Shown here: in pieces, positions 5,892-12,305 of the stretch | How the letters are laid out: each line of letters starts with the position of its first letter | How positions within the stretch are numbered: position 1 is the stretch's first letter | Origin: DAOTVS01 sp034436375 | GTDB taxonomy: Bacteria > Chloroflexota > Anaerolineae > SpSt-313 | NCBI GenBank assembly: GCA_034436375.1 | Contig: DAOTVS010000128.1 | Span: forward strand, 1-12,305 | Reading direction: 5' to 3' | Length of the DNA stretch: 12,305 nt | Program-made: the position numbers and the translations under genes | The notes under the pieces: model-generated | What the model saw: only the letters and a program-made list of their open reading frames with translations | What the model was told of the DNA's origin: nothing | The model's database searches: none

Positions 5892-5926
5892 TGAGTTCCT
5901 ACGAATTCCCTTGAGTTTCTACGAAT
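5892..5926. repeat. Tandem near-duplicate of 15 bp at the birA 3' end
   Basis: TGAGTTCCTACGAAT at 5892-5906 recurs as TGAGTTTCTACGAAT at 5912-5926, one mismatch, with a 20-bp period. The first copy supplies the birA stop codon (CTA on the + strand). It looks like a small local duplication that reshaped the last residues of BirA. Confidence 0.6.
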
Positions 5927-6711
5927 GGCCGCAGTCCCTGCACGTCGCCGGTCAGGATGCGGCGCATAGAGCCATCGGGTAGGGTGATGTAGAGGGCGCC
6001 ATCGGGGTCGGCGCTGGTGGCGACCCCGGCGAAGGATCCCTCGCTGGTGGTCACCCGCACGGCCTGGCCCAAGGTGCCCAGGTGGGTGACCCAGGCAGGG
6101 TAGGGGCTATGGCCTGCGCGCAGGGCATCATACCCGGCCTCGATCCGGCGCAGGATCGCTTGCAGCAGCGGCAAGCGCGGCACGGGGTGGCTGAGGGACA
6201 GGCGGAGGCTGGTGGCCTGAGTGCGCAGCTCGGGGGCCGCAGCGAAATCGACGTTCACATTCAGCCCAATGCCGATGATGCAATAGAGGCGGTCATCCAC
6301 TTGCCCCAGCTCGCTGAGCATGCCGGCCAGCTTCTTGCCCTTAAGGAGCAGATCGTTGGGCCACTTGAGGGTCGGGTGCAGCCCCGTCTCGGCCTCGACG
6401 GCGTGCAGGCAGGCGAGGCTGGCCACCATGGTCAGGGGGTAGGCCTCGTGGGCCGCCAGGGGCGGAAGGAAGAGAATGGAAAAGAGCAGCGCCTCGCCTG
6501 CGGGGGCCAGCCAGCGCCTGCCCAGGCGCCCACGGCCGGCTGTCTGCTCCTCGGCAATGACCAGGGTACCTTCTGGAGCGCCCGCCAGAGCGAGCCGACG
6601 GGCCTCGTCGTTGGTCGAGCCGGTGCGCTCATAATAATAGATGCGGTCGGGCCGGGCCAGCCAGCGTGTGCCCAGCCCGGCGGCGATGCTTTCGGGTGAG
6701 AGCTTGTCCAT
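5899..6711 (-). CDS. birA: Biotin--[acetyl-CoA-carboxylase] ligase
   Basis: The 270-residue enzyme activates biotin as biotinyl-5'-AMP and transfers it to the lysine of biotin carboxyl carrier proteins. Conserved elements are TGSTN (30-34), the biotinyl-AMP loop GRGRLGRRW (59-67), KWPND (116-120), KKLAG (126-130) and GIGLNVN (147-153). A C-terminal SH3-like domain follows (about 220-262). The N-terminal winged-helix repressor domain of E. coli BirA is missing, so this looks like a ligase without operator binding. The reading frame is open further upstream through the palindrome, but ATG at 6711 is the natural start. No Shine-Dalgarno precedes it. Instead a TACACT -10-like box ends seven bases before the ATG, as in leaderless genes. 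It diverges from hutI and is not linked to a biotin gene here. Confidence 0.93.
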   Translation of the reverse strand: MDKLSPESIAAGLGTRWLARPDRIYYYERTGSTNDEARRLALAGAPEGTLVIAEEQTAGRGRLGRRWLAPAGEALLFSILFLPPLAAHEAYPLTMVASLACLHAVEAETGLHPTLKWPNDLLLKGKKLAGMLSELGQVDDRLYCIIGIGLNVNVDFAAAPELRTQATSLRLSLSHPVPRLPLLQAILRRIEAGYDALRAGHSPYPAWVTHLGTLGQAVRVTTSEGSFAGVATSADPDGALYITLPDGSMRRILTGDVQGLRPFVETQGNS

Positions 6712-6718
6712 AAGGCGC

Positions 6719-6747
6719 AGTGTAGGGGTATCAGGGGTGTTCGTCAA
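6719..6747 (-). promoter_or_regulatory. Promoter-like pair in the left palindrome arm, facing birA
   Basis: On the - strand, TTGACG (6747-6742) is followed after 17 bp by TACACT (6724-6719). Each hexamer has at least four consensus matches. The -10 ends seven bases before the birA ATG, so the transcript would begin at or next to the start codon. This would explain the missing ribosome binding site. Confidence 0.55.
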
Positions 6748-6766
6748 GCTGCCAGGCACGGCCAAC

Positions 6767-6795
6767 TTGACGAACACCCCTGATACCCCTACACT
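6767..6795 (+). promoter_or_regulatory. Promoter-like pair in the right palindrome arm, facing hutI
   Basis: This is the mirror copy of the birA-side pair: TTGACG at 6767-6772, a 17-bp spacer and TACACT at 6790-6795. Transcription would start near 6802, leaving only about seven bases before the hutI ATG, inside the GGAGGGAGGG ribosome-binding stretch (6799-6808). Confidence 0.5.
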
Positions 6796-6808
6796 CCCGG
6801 AGGGAGGG

Positions 6809-8056
6809 ATGCCTGTGGAAGTCGATCTGCTGATCATCCATGCCGGGCAGTTGCTCACGCTCTCCGCGCCGGCGCCGCGGCGTAGAGCGGGGCTCGAAGA
6901 CCTCGGGATTATCCGCGATGGGGCAGTAGCCGTGACGGGGGGGCGCATCACCGCCGTGGGCACGACGGCCGGGCTGGCGCCCCGGGTGCGTGCGCAGAGG
7001 GAGATCGATGCTGTCGGGCGGGTCGTGATGCCGGCTTTTGTGGACGCGCACACCCACGCGCTCTATGCCGGCTCGCGCATCGACGAGTTCGAGCGGCGCC
7101 TGCAGGGGGCCACCTATCAAGAGATTATGGCGGCCGGCGGCGGCATCATGAGCACTGTGCGCACCACCCGCGCCGCGTCCGATGAGGTGCTCCTGGCGCA
7201 GACGAGCGCCCGCCTGCAGCGCATGCTGGCTCAGGGTACTGCCACTGTAGAGATCAAAACGGGCTATGGCCTGGATACGGCGAGCGAGCTGCGCCAGCTC
7301 GAGCTGGTTCACCGACTGGCTGCGCAGGGCCCGCAGCGCCTGGTGCCAACCTTTCTGGGGGCACACGCGGTGCCGGCCGAGTTTGCGGGCCAGGCTGATG
7401 CCTATGTGGACCGGGTGGTGGAAGAGATGCTGCCCCGGGTGGTGGGCCTGGCAGAGTTCTGCGACGTCTTTTGTGATGAGGGCGCCTTTACCCTGGCACA
7501 GACGGAGCGCATTCTGCGCCGGGCGCAAGCGCTCGGGCTTGGGCTCAAAGTGCATGCCGACGAATTTGCTCCCTTGGGGGCCACGGGGCTTGCGGTCGAA
7601 TTAGGGGCAGCTTCGGTGGATCACCTGGTCTGCACGCCCGCGCCGGAGATGGCGCGTCTGGCCGCCTCGAACACGGCGGCGGTGCTCTTGCCGGCAACGG
7701 GGTTCGGGTTGGGTGCCCACTATGCTGCCGGCCGGGCCTGGGCTCAGGCGGGGGCCATCGTGGCCCTGGCGACTGACTGCAACCCCGGCACGGCGCCCGG
7801 TGAATCGATGCCTTTCGTTATTGCCCTGGCCTGCCGCGCCCTGGGCCTTACCCCAGCACAGGCTGTGACGGCGGCCACCCTCAATGCGGCGTATGCCATG
7901 GGTCGGGCAGATCAGGTGGGGAGCCTCACGCCTGGCAAGTGGGCGGACCTCATCATTCTGGAGGCAGAGGACTATCGCGAGTTGGCCTATCGTTTTGGCG
8001 GCAATCCCGTGCAACAGGTCATCGTAGGGGGCCAGCCAGTCATGGATTGGCAATGA
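6809..8056 (+). CDS. hutI: Imidazolonepropionase
   Basis: The 415-residue amidohydrolase is assigned to the third step of histidine degradation, opening 4-imidazolone-5-propionate to formiminoglutamate in the cytoplasm. Seen in the sequence: the metal motif DAHTHALYAG (H81, H83), EIKTGYGL (K150), FLGAHAVP (H186), KVHADEF (H249, E252) and LATDCNPGT (D323). A C-terminal strand region typical of composite-domain amidohydrolases follows (GSLTPGKWADLIIL). Length is normal for HutI. ATG at 6809 is preceded directly by GGAGGGAGGG. hutH, hutU and a formiminoglutamate enzyme are not in the window, so either the pathway genes are scattered or this is an isolated paralogue. HutI is the best family match; another imidazolone-type amidohydrolase is the alternative. 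Confidence 0.92.
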   Translation: MPVEVDLLIIHAGQLLTLSAPAPRRRAGLEDLGIIRDGAVAVTGGRITAVGTTAGLAPRVRAQREIDAVGRVVMPAFVDAHTHALYAGSRIDEFERRLQGATYQEIMAAGGGIMSTVRTTRAASDEVLLAQTSARLQRMLAQGTATVEIKTGYGLDTASELRQLELVHRLAAQGPQRLVPTFLGAHAVPAEFAGQADAYVDRVVEEMLPRVVGLAEFCDVFCDEGAFTLAQTERILRRAQALGLGLKVHADEFAPLGATGLAVELGAASVDHLVCTPAPEMARLAASNTAAVLLPATGFGLGAHYAAGRAWAQAGAIVALATDCNPGTAPGESMPFVIALACRALGLTPAQAVTAATLNAAYAMGRADQVGSLTPGKWADLIILEAEDYRELAYRFGGNPVQQVIVGGQPVMDWQ

Positions 8057-8312
8057 CCCCGTAGTACTGCAACCGCACTTGATCCAGCCGGCTCCCGGTA
8101 ACAGCCGGCAAAGGTGCTGTGCGCCTGCCCGGCCCTGACCCGCCAAATCCCCCGAATGGCTCCACTCCGGTCGCGTGCGAAGCGCGATGCCCGGATGGGA
8201 TCCGCGCCCCGATGGGTAAGTACGGCTGTAGTGGTAGAGGCCAGGCCCATATGCAGCGCCAAACCGGCGTACAGCCCTTTCCGGCCTCATGTATGACCGG
8301 TTATTGGTCGCT
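8057..8312. other. Intergenic stretch without a convincing gene, with GC-rich hairpins
   Basis: Between hutI and the rplU promoter no reading frame looks protein-like on either strand. Foldable segments include GCCGGC boxes around TCCCGGTAACA (about 8090-8112). A stem with TCCGG (8166-8170) and CCGGA (8191-8195) closes TCGCG (8171-8175) / CGCGA (8183-8187), leaving TGC as a bulge. There is no T-tract. It may hold the hutI transcript end or an unrecognised RNA; I see no known family. Confidence 0.4.
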
Positions 8313-8341
8313 TTGACAAGGGAACACAATACACATATAAT
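8313..8341 (+). promoter_or_regulatory. Fully consensus sigma-70 promoter of the rplU-rpmA-rpmE operon
   Basis: TTGACA at 8313-8318 and TATAAT at 8336-8341 are separated by 17 bp, a perfect match at all twelve hexamer positions. Transcription should start near 8348. The leader of about 54 nt contains a GGCC..GGCC hairpin (8352-8365) that might act as a small ribosomal-protein leader element. Confidence 0.9.
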
Positions 8342-8401
8342 CAAACGCTGATGGCCTGCAGAGGCCGCGACGCAGCAGTTCGTTGGGAGGTACGGAGCAC
8401 C

Positions 8402-8713
8402 GTGTTTGCGATTATCGAAACGGGTGGCAAGCAATATCGAGTGGCTGAAGGCCAGATCATTGAGGTCGAAAAGTTGTCCGCGCCGGTGGGCGAGACGGTC
8501 ACCCTGGACCGGGTGCTGATGGTTACCGACGAGAGCCAGACGCGCGTCGGCCGGCCCCTGGTGGAGGGCGTGCAGGTCCAGGCAAAGGTGTTGGACCAGG
8601 ACCGCAGACGGAAGATTATCGTCTTCAAATACAAGCCAAAAATCCGCTATCGGCGCAAGACGGGCCATCGCCAGTCGGTCACGCGCCTGAAGATTGAGCG
8701 GATTCTTGCCTGA
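8402..8713 (+). CDS. rplU: 50S ribosomal protein L21
   Basis: The 103-residue protein begins FAIIETGGKQYRVAEGQ, the standard L21 N-terminus, and contains KIIVFKYKPK and the basic RRKTGHRQ segment that contacts 23S rRNA, ending in TRLKIERI. Length is normal. The start is GTG at 8402, with GGAG four bases upstream and GGGAGG at 8385-8390. An in-frame ATG at 8351 would add 17 unrelated residues and lies within three bases of the predicted transcription start, so it is not used. It is the first gene of the ribosomal operon, with L27 following after 74 bp. Confidence 0.97.
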   Translation: MFAIIETGGKQYRVAEGQIIEVEKLSAPVGETVTLDRVLMVTDESQTRVGRPLVEGVQVQAKVLDQDRRRKIIVFKYKPKIRYRRKTGHRQSVTRLKIERILA

Positions 8714-8787
8714 GGTCTGAAAAAGGCGTGCAGCCCGCTCTCGAGTGAGAGAGGGTTTGCCAGTTGTTGGATAGGAGCGGAACAAGC

Positions 8788-9063
8788 ATGTCTCACAAGA
8801 AGGGCGGCGGCTCCAGCCGCAACGGCCGCGATAGCAAGTCGAAGCGCCTTGGCGTCAAGCGCTTCGACGGCCAGTTGGTGCGGTCGGGAACCATTATCGT
8901 TCGCCAGCGTGGCACGCATTTCCACACCGGCCGAAATGTCGGTCTGGGGCGCGATCATACGATCTTTGCCACGGCTGACGGCTATGTCAAATTCGAGTTT
9001 GAACCGGAAGCGCACGGCCGCAAGCGCATCAGTGTGTATCCGGTAGAGGTTGGTCAGGCATGA
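8788..9063 (+). CDS. rpmA: 50S ribosomal protein L27
   Basis: The 91-residue protein has the L27 hallmarks SHKKGGGSSRNGRDS, SKRLGVKRF and GTIIVRQRGT..H.G.NVG.GRDHTIFA. The N-terminus reaches the peptidyl transferase centre. It begins directly with the functional MSHKKG sequence, so it lacks the cleavable extension found in Firmicutes L27. A GGAGCGG ribosome site precedes the ATG. It is second in the operon, and its TGA overlaps the rpmE start as ATGA. A short stem (about 8741-8757) lies in the gap after rplU. Confidence 0.97.
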   Translation: MSHKKGGGSSRNGRDSKSKRLGVKRFDGQLVRSGTIIVRQRGTHFHTGRNVGLGRDHTIFATADGYVKFEFEPEAHGRKRISVYPVEVGQA

Positions 9064-9416
9064 AGAAGGGAATCCATCCCACCTATTATACCGACGCCAA
9101 GGTGATCTGCGCCTGCGGCAACACCTGGACGACGGGATCGACCAAAAAAGAGATCCACACCGACATGTGCTCGGTGTGCCACCCTTTCTTTACCGGTGAG
9201 CAGCGTATCGTCGACACGGCCGGCCAGGTTGAGCGCTTTGAGCGTCGCCTCGGCCAGGCTCGCGACATGGAAGCCCGGGCGGCCGCTAAGGAGCGCAGGA
9301 AAGCGCGCCGGCGGACGACCGAGGTGACTATGGAAGTGGTTGGCGGCGAGATGGTGCCCCCCGAGGGCGAAGCTCCGGCTGCGGATGAGACCCGGGCGAC
9401 CGGTAGCGAGGGATGA
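9060..9416 (+). CDS. rpmE: 50S ribosomal protein L31 with extended C-terminus
   Basis: Residues 1-65 are a typical zinc-binding L31: MKKGIHPTYY at the start, C17 and C19 in CACGNTW, and C37 and C40 in CSVCHPFFTG, followed by QRIVDTAGQVERFERRLG. Retention of the four cysteines implies the zinc form. The protein is 118 residues, about 45 longer than usual. The extra part is first strongly basic (AAAKERRKARRRTT) and then acidic and Ala/Pro-rich. The start overlaps the rpmA stop by four bases, so translation is probably coupled. A strong terminator follows 20 bp after the stop, closing the operon. Confidence 0.96.
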   Translation: MKKGIHPTYYTDAKVICACGNTWTTGSTKKEIHTDMCSVCHPFFTGEQRIVDTAGQVERFERRLGQARDMEARAAAKERRKARRRTTEVTMEVVGGEMVPPEGEAPAADETRATGSEG

Positions 9417-9435
9417 CCGCTTTTGGGAGGCGAAG

Positions 9436-9466
9436 AAGACAGAGTGCAGCTCACTCTGTCTTTTTT
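9436..9466 (+). terminator. Rho-independent terminator of the ribosomal protein operon
   Basis: A perfect 11-bp stem (9436-9446 with 9452-9462) encloses a 5-nt loop and runs into TTTTTT (9461-9466). The position, 20 bases after the rpmE stop, fits transcription end for rplU-rpmA-rpmE. It implies that the downstream DUF1385 gene depends on read-through or its own promoter. Confidence 0.92.
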
Positions 9467-9646
9467 CTCGCTTTACAGAACCGGAGGGCTTGAGCGACGA
9501 GGTGGCCCTTGGGCTGCTGCCTTTTCAAGCCGGGCTGCATGCGTTCGCTCACTGCACATCGCGCCCAGCTTATGGCGACAAGCTGATACTGTGGGCGGGC
9601 GTGGTGAGCTTGATACTGTTGCCTGCAATTCCTGGAAGGACGATCA

Positions 9647-10516
9647 GTGAAGCAGTTCCACTATGGCGGCCAGGCAGTGATCGAGGGTGTCATGATGCGA
9701 GGCGCCCAGAGCCTGGCTGTAAGTGTGCGCAACCCGCAGGGTGAGATTGTGACCCACAGCCAACCACTGGAGGGGCATATCTACCGTGGTTTTATCGCAC
9801 GGACCCCTTTTCTGAGGGGCCTGACGATGTTGTGGGACTCGCTGGTGCTGGGCGTGCGCGCGCTCATGTTCTCAGCCGATGTGGCGATGAGTGACCAAAC
9901 CGAGGTGTCATTCAGCGGCCCCGTGGCCTGGGGGACAATGGCGACTTCGTTGGCCCTGGGCCTGGGCATCTTTTTCCTCGTTCCCCTCTTCCTGGTGCGC
10001 CTGGTGGATCGTTTCCTGCCTTCCTCTATTCTCAGCAATCTCATTGAAGGGGTGGTGCGCCTGGCCATCTTTATCGGCTATCTGGCGATCATTGGGCGCA
10101 TGCCCGACGTGCGGCGCGTTTTTGCTTACCACGGCGCCGAACACAAGACAATCAATGCCTATGAAGCGGGTGCTCCCCTGGTGCCGGAATCTGTGGAGGC
10201 TTACAGCACGGCCCACAGTCGTTGCGGTACCGGGTTTGTGCTCCTCGTGCTGGTGATCTTTGTCGTGCTGGCCTCTTTCCTTGGCCGGCCGGCGCTCTGG
10301 CTGCGTGTGCTCTCGCGCATCGTGCTGATCCCGGTGGTGGCTGGCGTGGCGTATGAGATTATCCGCTTTGGCGCCAACCATCCCGGGCAGCGCATCTTGG
10401 GCCTCCTCCTGGCCCCTGGCCTCTGGCTCCAGCGCCTCACTACCCGCGAGCCAGATCGACCGATGCTCGAAGTGGCCATTGCTGCCCTGGGGAAGGTGCT
10501 GGAAGCCGAATCCTGA
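9647..10516 (+). CDS. DUF1385 family integral membrane protein (YqhQ-like)
   Basis: The 289-residue protein carries all the DUF1385 hallmarks: YGGQAVIEGVMMRG at 6-19, FAYHGAEHKTINAYEAG at 159-175 (H162, E165, H166), HSRCGTGF at 190-197, GQRILG and the C-terminal PGLWLQRLTTREPD..MLEVAIAAL. Predicted membrane segments lie at about 98-120, 135-151, 197-213 and 222-236. The invariant His, Glu and Cys residues suggest a metal site or enzymatic role, but the function is not known to me. The GTG start has GGAAGGA six bases upstream. This family often sits beside rpmE and prfA; here rpmE precedes it but prfA is absent. The 166-bp region after the rpmE terminator shows no convincing promoter. Confidence 0.92.
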   Translation: MKQFHYGGQAVIEGVMMRGAQSLAVSVRNPQGEIVTHSQPLEGHIYRGFIARTPFLRGLTMLWDSLVLGVRALMFSADVAMSDQTEVSFSGPVAWGTMATSLALGLGIFFLVPLFLVRLVDRFLPSSILSNLIEGVVRLAIFIGYLAIIGRMPDVRRVFAYHGAEHKTINAYEAGAPLVPESVEAYSTAHSRCGTGFVLLVLVIFVVLASFLGRPALWLRVLSRIVLIPVVAGVAYEIIRFGANHPGQRILGLLLAPGLWLQRLTTREPDRPMLEVAIAALGKVLEAES

Positions 10517-10814
10517 TTGCATTGCGCCGACCCGGAACCCAGCTCTCCTGGGGCGCGAGAGATCGATCTGCCCCACACTGACGCTCAGCAATAATGGAGT
10601 CGCCTCTGCTGGTCCCTCCGTTAGGCCAAGCTCTGGCATGCGCATGCCTGCCGGCCGCCGGTGCACGCGCTGCCGCTGCAACTCGACGATGCCCTCCCCT
10701 CTGCTGCTACTCGTGGCTTTGACGCGGGGCAGCCCCGGCTGGCAGTGGTGGGCGTTTGTTTGCTGTCGGTTCATTCTAGATCCCGCGTGACGCTTACCGC
10801 AAGGAGAAACCGCG
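10517..10814. other. Intergenic region without a recognisable gene
   Basis: This stretch separates DUF1385 from the malic enzyme gene. Reading frames here lack protein-like composition. TGGGGC (10549-10554) can pair with GCCCCA (10570-10575), and a few other GC stems are possible, but no T-tract follows. No good -35/-10 pair was found, although a promoter for the malic enzyme is expected here. Confidence 0.5.
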
Positions 10815-12173
10815 ATGTTGAGCAAGGAAGAACTGTTGGCTCGTGCCAAGAAGCCGTCCGACGATGCAATGAAGCTTCACCCCTTCTTCAAAGGCAAAGT
10901 ACAGACGGCCCCCAAGTGCGTCATTCGCGACATGAATGACTTTGCTATCTGGTACACGCCCGGCGTCGCCGCTCCGTGCAAGGCGATCCAGGCCAACCCC
11001 GAGCTCTCCTACGAGTACACCAACCGCGCCAATGTGGTGGCGGTAGTTTCCGATGGCACCCGCGTGTTGGGCCTGGGCAACATCGGCCCCCGTGCTGGTA
11101 TGCCTGTGATGGAAGGTAAAGCTCTGCTCTTCAAGTACCTGGGCGGTGTGGATGCCGTGCCTCTATGCCTGAACACGCGGAGCGCGGACGAAATCATCAA
11201 CGCCGTGAAGCTCATCCAGCCCTCCTTTGGGGGCATCAACCTGGAAGACATCGAGCAGCCCAAGTGCTTCACTGTGCTCGATACCCTGCGCGCTGCTACT
11301 GATGTGGAGATACCCGTCTGGCACGATGACCAACAGGGCACGGCGACCGTGCTCCTGGCCGGCTTGATCAATGCCCTCAAGATCGTCGGCAAGCGCATGG
11401 ATAACATCCGTGTGGCCATGATCGGCATGGGCGCCGCCAACGTGGCCACCGTGCGCCTGCTCAAGGCCTCGGGCGTCAAGGTTGGGCAGATCATTGCCTG
11501 CGATTCCAAAGGCATCCTGAACAAGAAGCGCAAGGACATCTCTGATGCGCGCGATCAGTACCCAGACAAGTGGTACCTGTGCGAATACGGCAACGAAGAG
11601 CAGGTCGAGGGCGGCCCTGCCGAGGCCATGCGCGGCGCTGACGTTATGATCGGCTTCTCCAAGCCGGGTCCTGGCACTATCCTGCCTGAGTGGGTCAAAG
11701 GCATGGCCAAGGATTCCCTGGTCTTCCCCTGCGCCAACCCGATTCCCGAGATCTGGCCGTGGGAAGCCAAGGAAGCGGGCGCCCGCATCGTCGGCACCGG
11801 CCGCTCCGATTTCCCCAACCAGCTCAACAACTCTCTGGGTTTCCCGGCTATCTTCCGCGGTGCCCTGGATGTGCGGGCGCGCACCATTACCGATGAGATG
11901 TGCCTCGCAGCTGCCGCTGAGCTGGCCAAGTGCGCTGAGGATCGCGGCATCAATGAGGACAATATCGCACCGAACATGGATGAATGGGAAGTCTTCCCGC
12001 GCGAGGCCGTGGCCGTGGCTTTGAAGGCCATCGAGCAGGGCGTGGCGCGTATCAGCCTGAGCCGAGAAGAGCTTTATACCAAGGCTGAGAAGACCATCCG
12101 CGAGAGCCGCGAGATGGCCAAGCTGCTCATGCGCGAGGGCGCCATTGCCCCCATCCCGCCCGATCTGGCCTGA
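10815..12173 (+). CDS. NAD(P)-dependent malic enzyme, single-domain form
   Basis: The 452-residue protein catalyses oxidative decarboxylation of malate to pyruvate and CO2, yielding NAD(P)H. Motifs in order: YTPGVAAPC with the catalytic Y47; SDGTRVLGLGNIGPRAGMPV and then MEGKALLFKYLGG with the catalytic K102; INLEDIEQPKCF (E144 and D145, metal); PVWHDDQQGTATV; the Rossmann loop GMGAAN (204-209) ending strand 2 at D230; FPCANPIPEIWP; and GRSDFPNQLNNSLGFPAIF. It lacks the phosphotransacetylase domain of the long MaeB form but has about 50 extra C-terminal residues. D230 suggests NAD more than NADP, which is an inference only. AAGGAG lies eight bases before the ATG. No functional link to the preceding genes is evident. 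Confidence 0.93.
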   Translation: MLSKEELLARAKKPSDDAMKLHPFFKGKVQTAPKCVIRDMNDFAIWYTPGVAAPCKAIQANPELSYEYTNRANVVAVVSDGTRVLGLGNIGPRAGMPVMEGKALLFKYLGGVDAVPLCLNTRSADEIINAVKLIQPSFGGINLEDIEQPKCFTVLDTLRAATDVEIPVWHDDQQGTATVLLAGLINALKIVGKRMDNIRVAMIGMGAANVATVRLLKASGVKVGQIIACDSKGILNKKRKDISDARDQYPDKWYLCEYGNEEQVEGGPAEAMRGADVMIGFSKPGPGTILPEWVKGMAKDSLVFPCANPIPEIWPWEAKEAGARIVGTGRSDFPNQLNNSLGFPAIFRGALDVRARTITDEMCLAAAAELAKCAEDRGINEDNIAPNMDEWEVFPREAVAVALKAIEQGVARISLSREELYTKAEKTIRESREMAKLLMREGAIAPIPPDLA

Positions 12174-12305
12174 GTCGTATCAGTCGCCCATGCCTGACTG
12201 GGTATAACGCACGATGGAAATGGCCTTCGGCTTCCTGGTAGCATGCTCCGCACGCAGCCGGAAAAGGCTTTTTGTAGGGTGTGGAGGGTCGGGGCGCCGC
12301 CTGCG

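Larger units (their letters stand above)
6719..6795. repeat. 30-bp-arm perfect palindrome between birA and hutI
   Basis: Arm 6719-6748 is the exact reverse complement of 6766-6795, with a 17-nt loop that can form a small inner hairpin (TGCC/GGCA). It fills most of the 97-bp gap between two divergent starts. Both strands therefore read the same outward sequence, including a promoter-like hexamer pair in each arm. It may be a copy of a dispersed palindromic element; no second copy is in this window. Confidence 0.85.

Noticed and set aside
6641..6808. An upstream start for hutI inside the birA reading frame
   Set aside because: The added segment is antisense to birA and the palindrome; the ATG at 6809 has an excellent ribosome site.
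5899..7053. Extending BirA to 384 residues with a long N-terminal part reading through the palindrome and into hutI on the opposite strand
   Set aside because: The added residues are an antisense shadow of hutI with no BirA-like winged helix. The ATG at 6711 gives normal family length.
8080..8240. Cobalamin, TPP or SRP-like RNA in the gap before rplU
   Set aside because: Some GC boxes look similar at first sight, but the invariant core sequences of these families are absent on both strands.
7601..8785. 394-codon open frame on the - strand across the end of hutI, the gap and rplU
   Set aside because: It is antisense to two certain genes, and high GC content explains the lack of stops; no domain is recognisable.
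9581..9620. Near-direct repeat AGCTGATACTGT / AGCTTGATACTGT before DUF1385, with GATACT boxes as possible -10 sites
   Set aside because: No acceptable -35 lies 17 bp upstream of either box, and the repeat is short and imperfect.
9490..9744. Possible small protein starting at TTG before DUF1385 with a hydrophobic patch
   Set aside because: The start is weak, it overlaps the 5' end of DUF1385 by about 100 bases, and there is no family resemblance.
12256..12274. AGCC/GGCT stem followed by T residues after the malic enzyme gene
   Set aside because: The stem is only 4 bp and more than 80 bases after the stop; too weak to call a terminator.
1..12305. CRISPR array, tRNA, rRNA, transposase or phage genes
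   Set aside because: No regular repeat-spacer pattern, T-loop signature, rRNA sequence or transposase motif was seen. The holin-family gene belongs to a chromosomal stress-type family and does not indicate a prophage.

Overview
The window is GC-rich (about 60 percent by eye) and gene-dense. Gene content and style point to a member of the Chloroflexota, probably of the Anaerolineae type. The reasons are a DUF1385 gene directly after rpmE, an L31 with a long charged tail, a DUF2089 regulator with a 4-TM holin-like partner, and large palindromes between genes. This placement is an inference from memory of such genomes, not from a search.

Layout. Positions 1-459 hold no gene. They contain a 32-bp hairpin that looks like RNA from the + strand, a terminator-like stem, a short heptamer repeat array and a near-consensus sigma-70 promoter. 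A + strand cell-envelope cluster follows: a membrane-anchored M23 peptidase (460-1533), a bactofilin (1719-2171) and a membrane protein with a catalytically degenerate GmhB-like HAD domain (2204-3103). A perfect 24-bp palindrome (3138-3195) separates it from a convergent - strand cluster. In transcription order that cluster is a DUF2089 zinc-ribbon regulator (5773-5399), a GNAT acetyltransferase (5304-4324), a small protein that looks like an unrecognised diverged paralogue of its neighbour (4295-3942), a SHOCT-like/YvlB-type protein (3985-3614) and a four-helix holin-superfamily protein (3586-3224). It resembles yvl/lia-type envelope-stress loci.

birA (-) and hutI (+) diverge from a 30-bp-arm palindrome (6719-6795). 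Each arm carries an outward TTGACG-N17-TACACT promoter-like pair, and on the birA side the spacing implies a leaderless mRNA. After an apparently gene-free stretch, a fully consensus promoter (8313-8341) drives rplU-rpmA-rpmE, which ends at a textbook rho-independent terminator (9436-9466). A DUF1385 membrane protein and a single-domain malic enzyme follow.

Most genes are ordinary housekeeping genes. The points that merit a second look are the paralogue at 3942-4295, the promoter-bearing palindrome, the + strand hairpin RNA near the left edge and the pseudo-HAD membrane protein in the bactofilin cluster.
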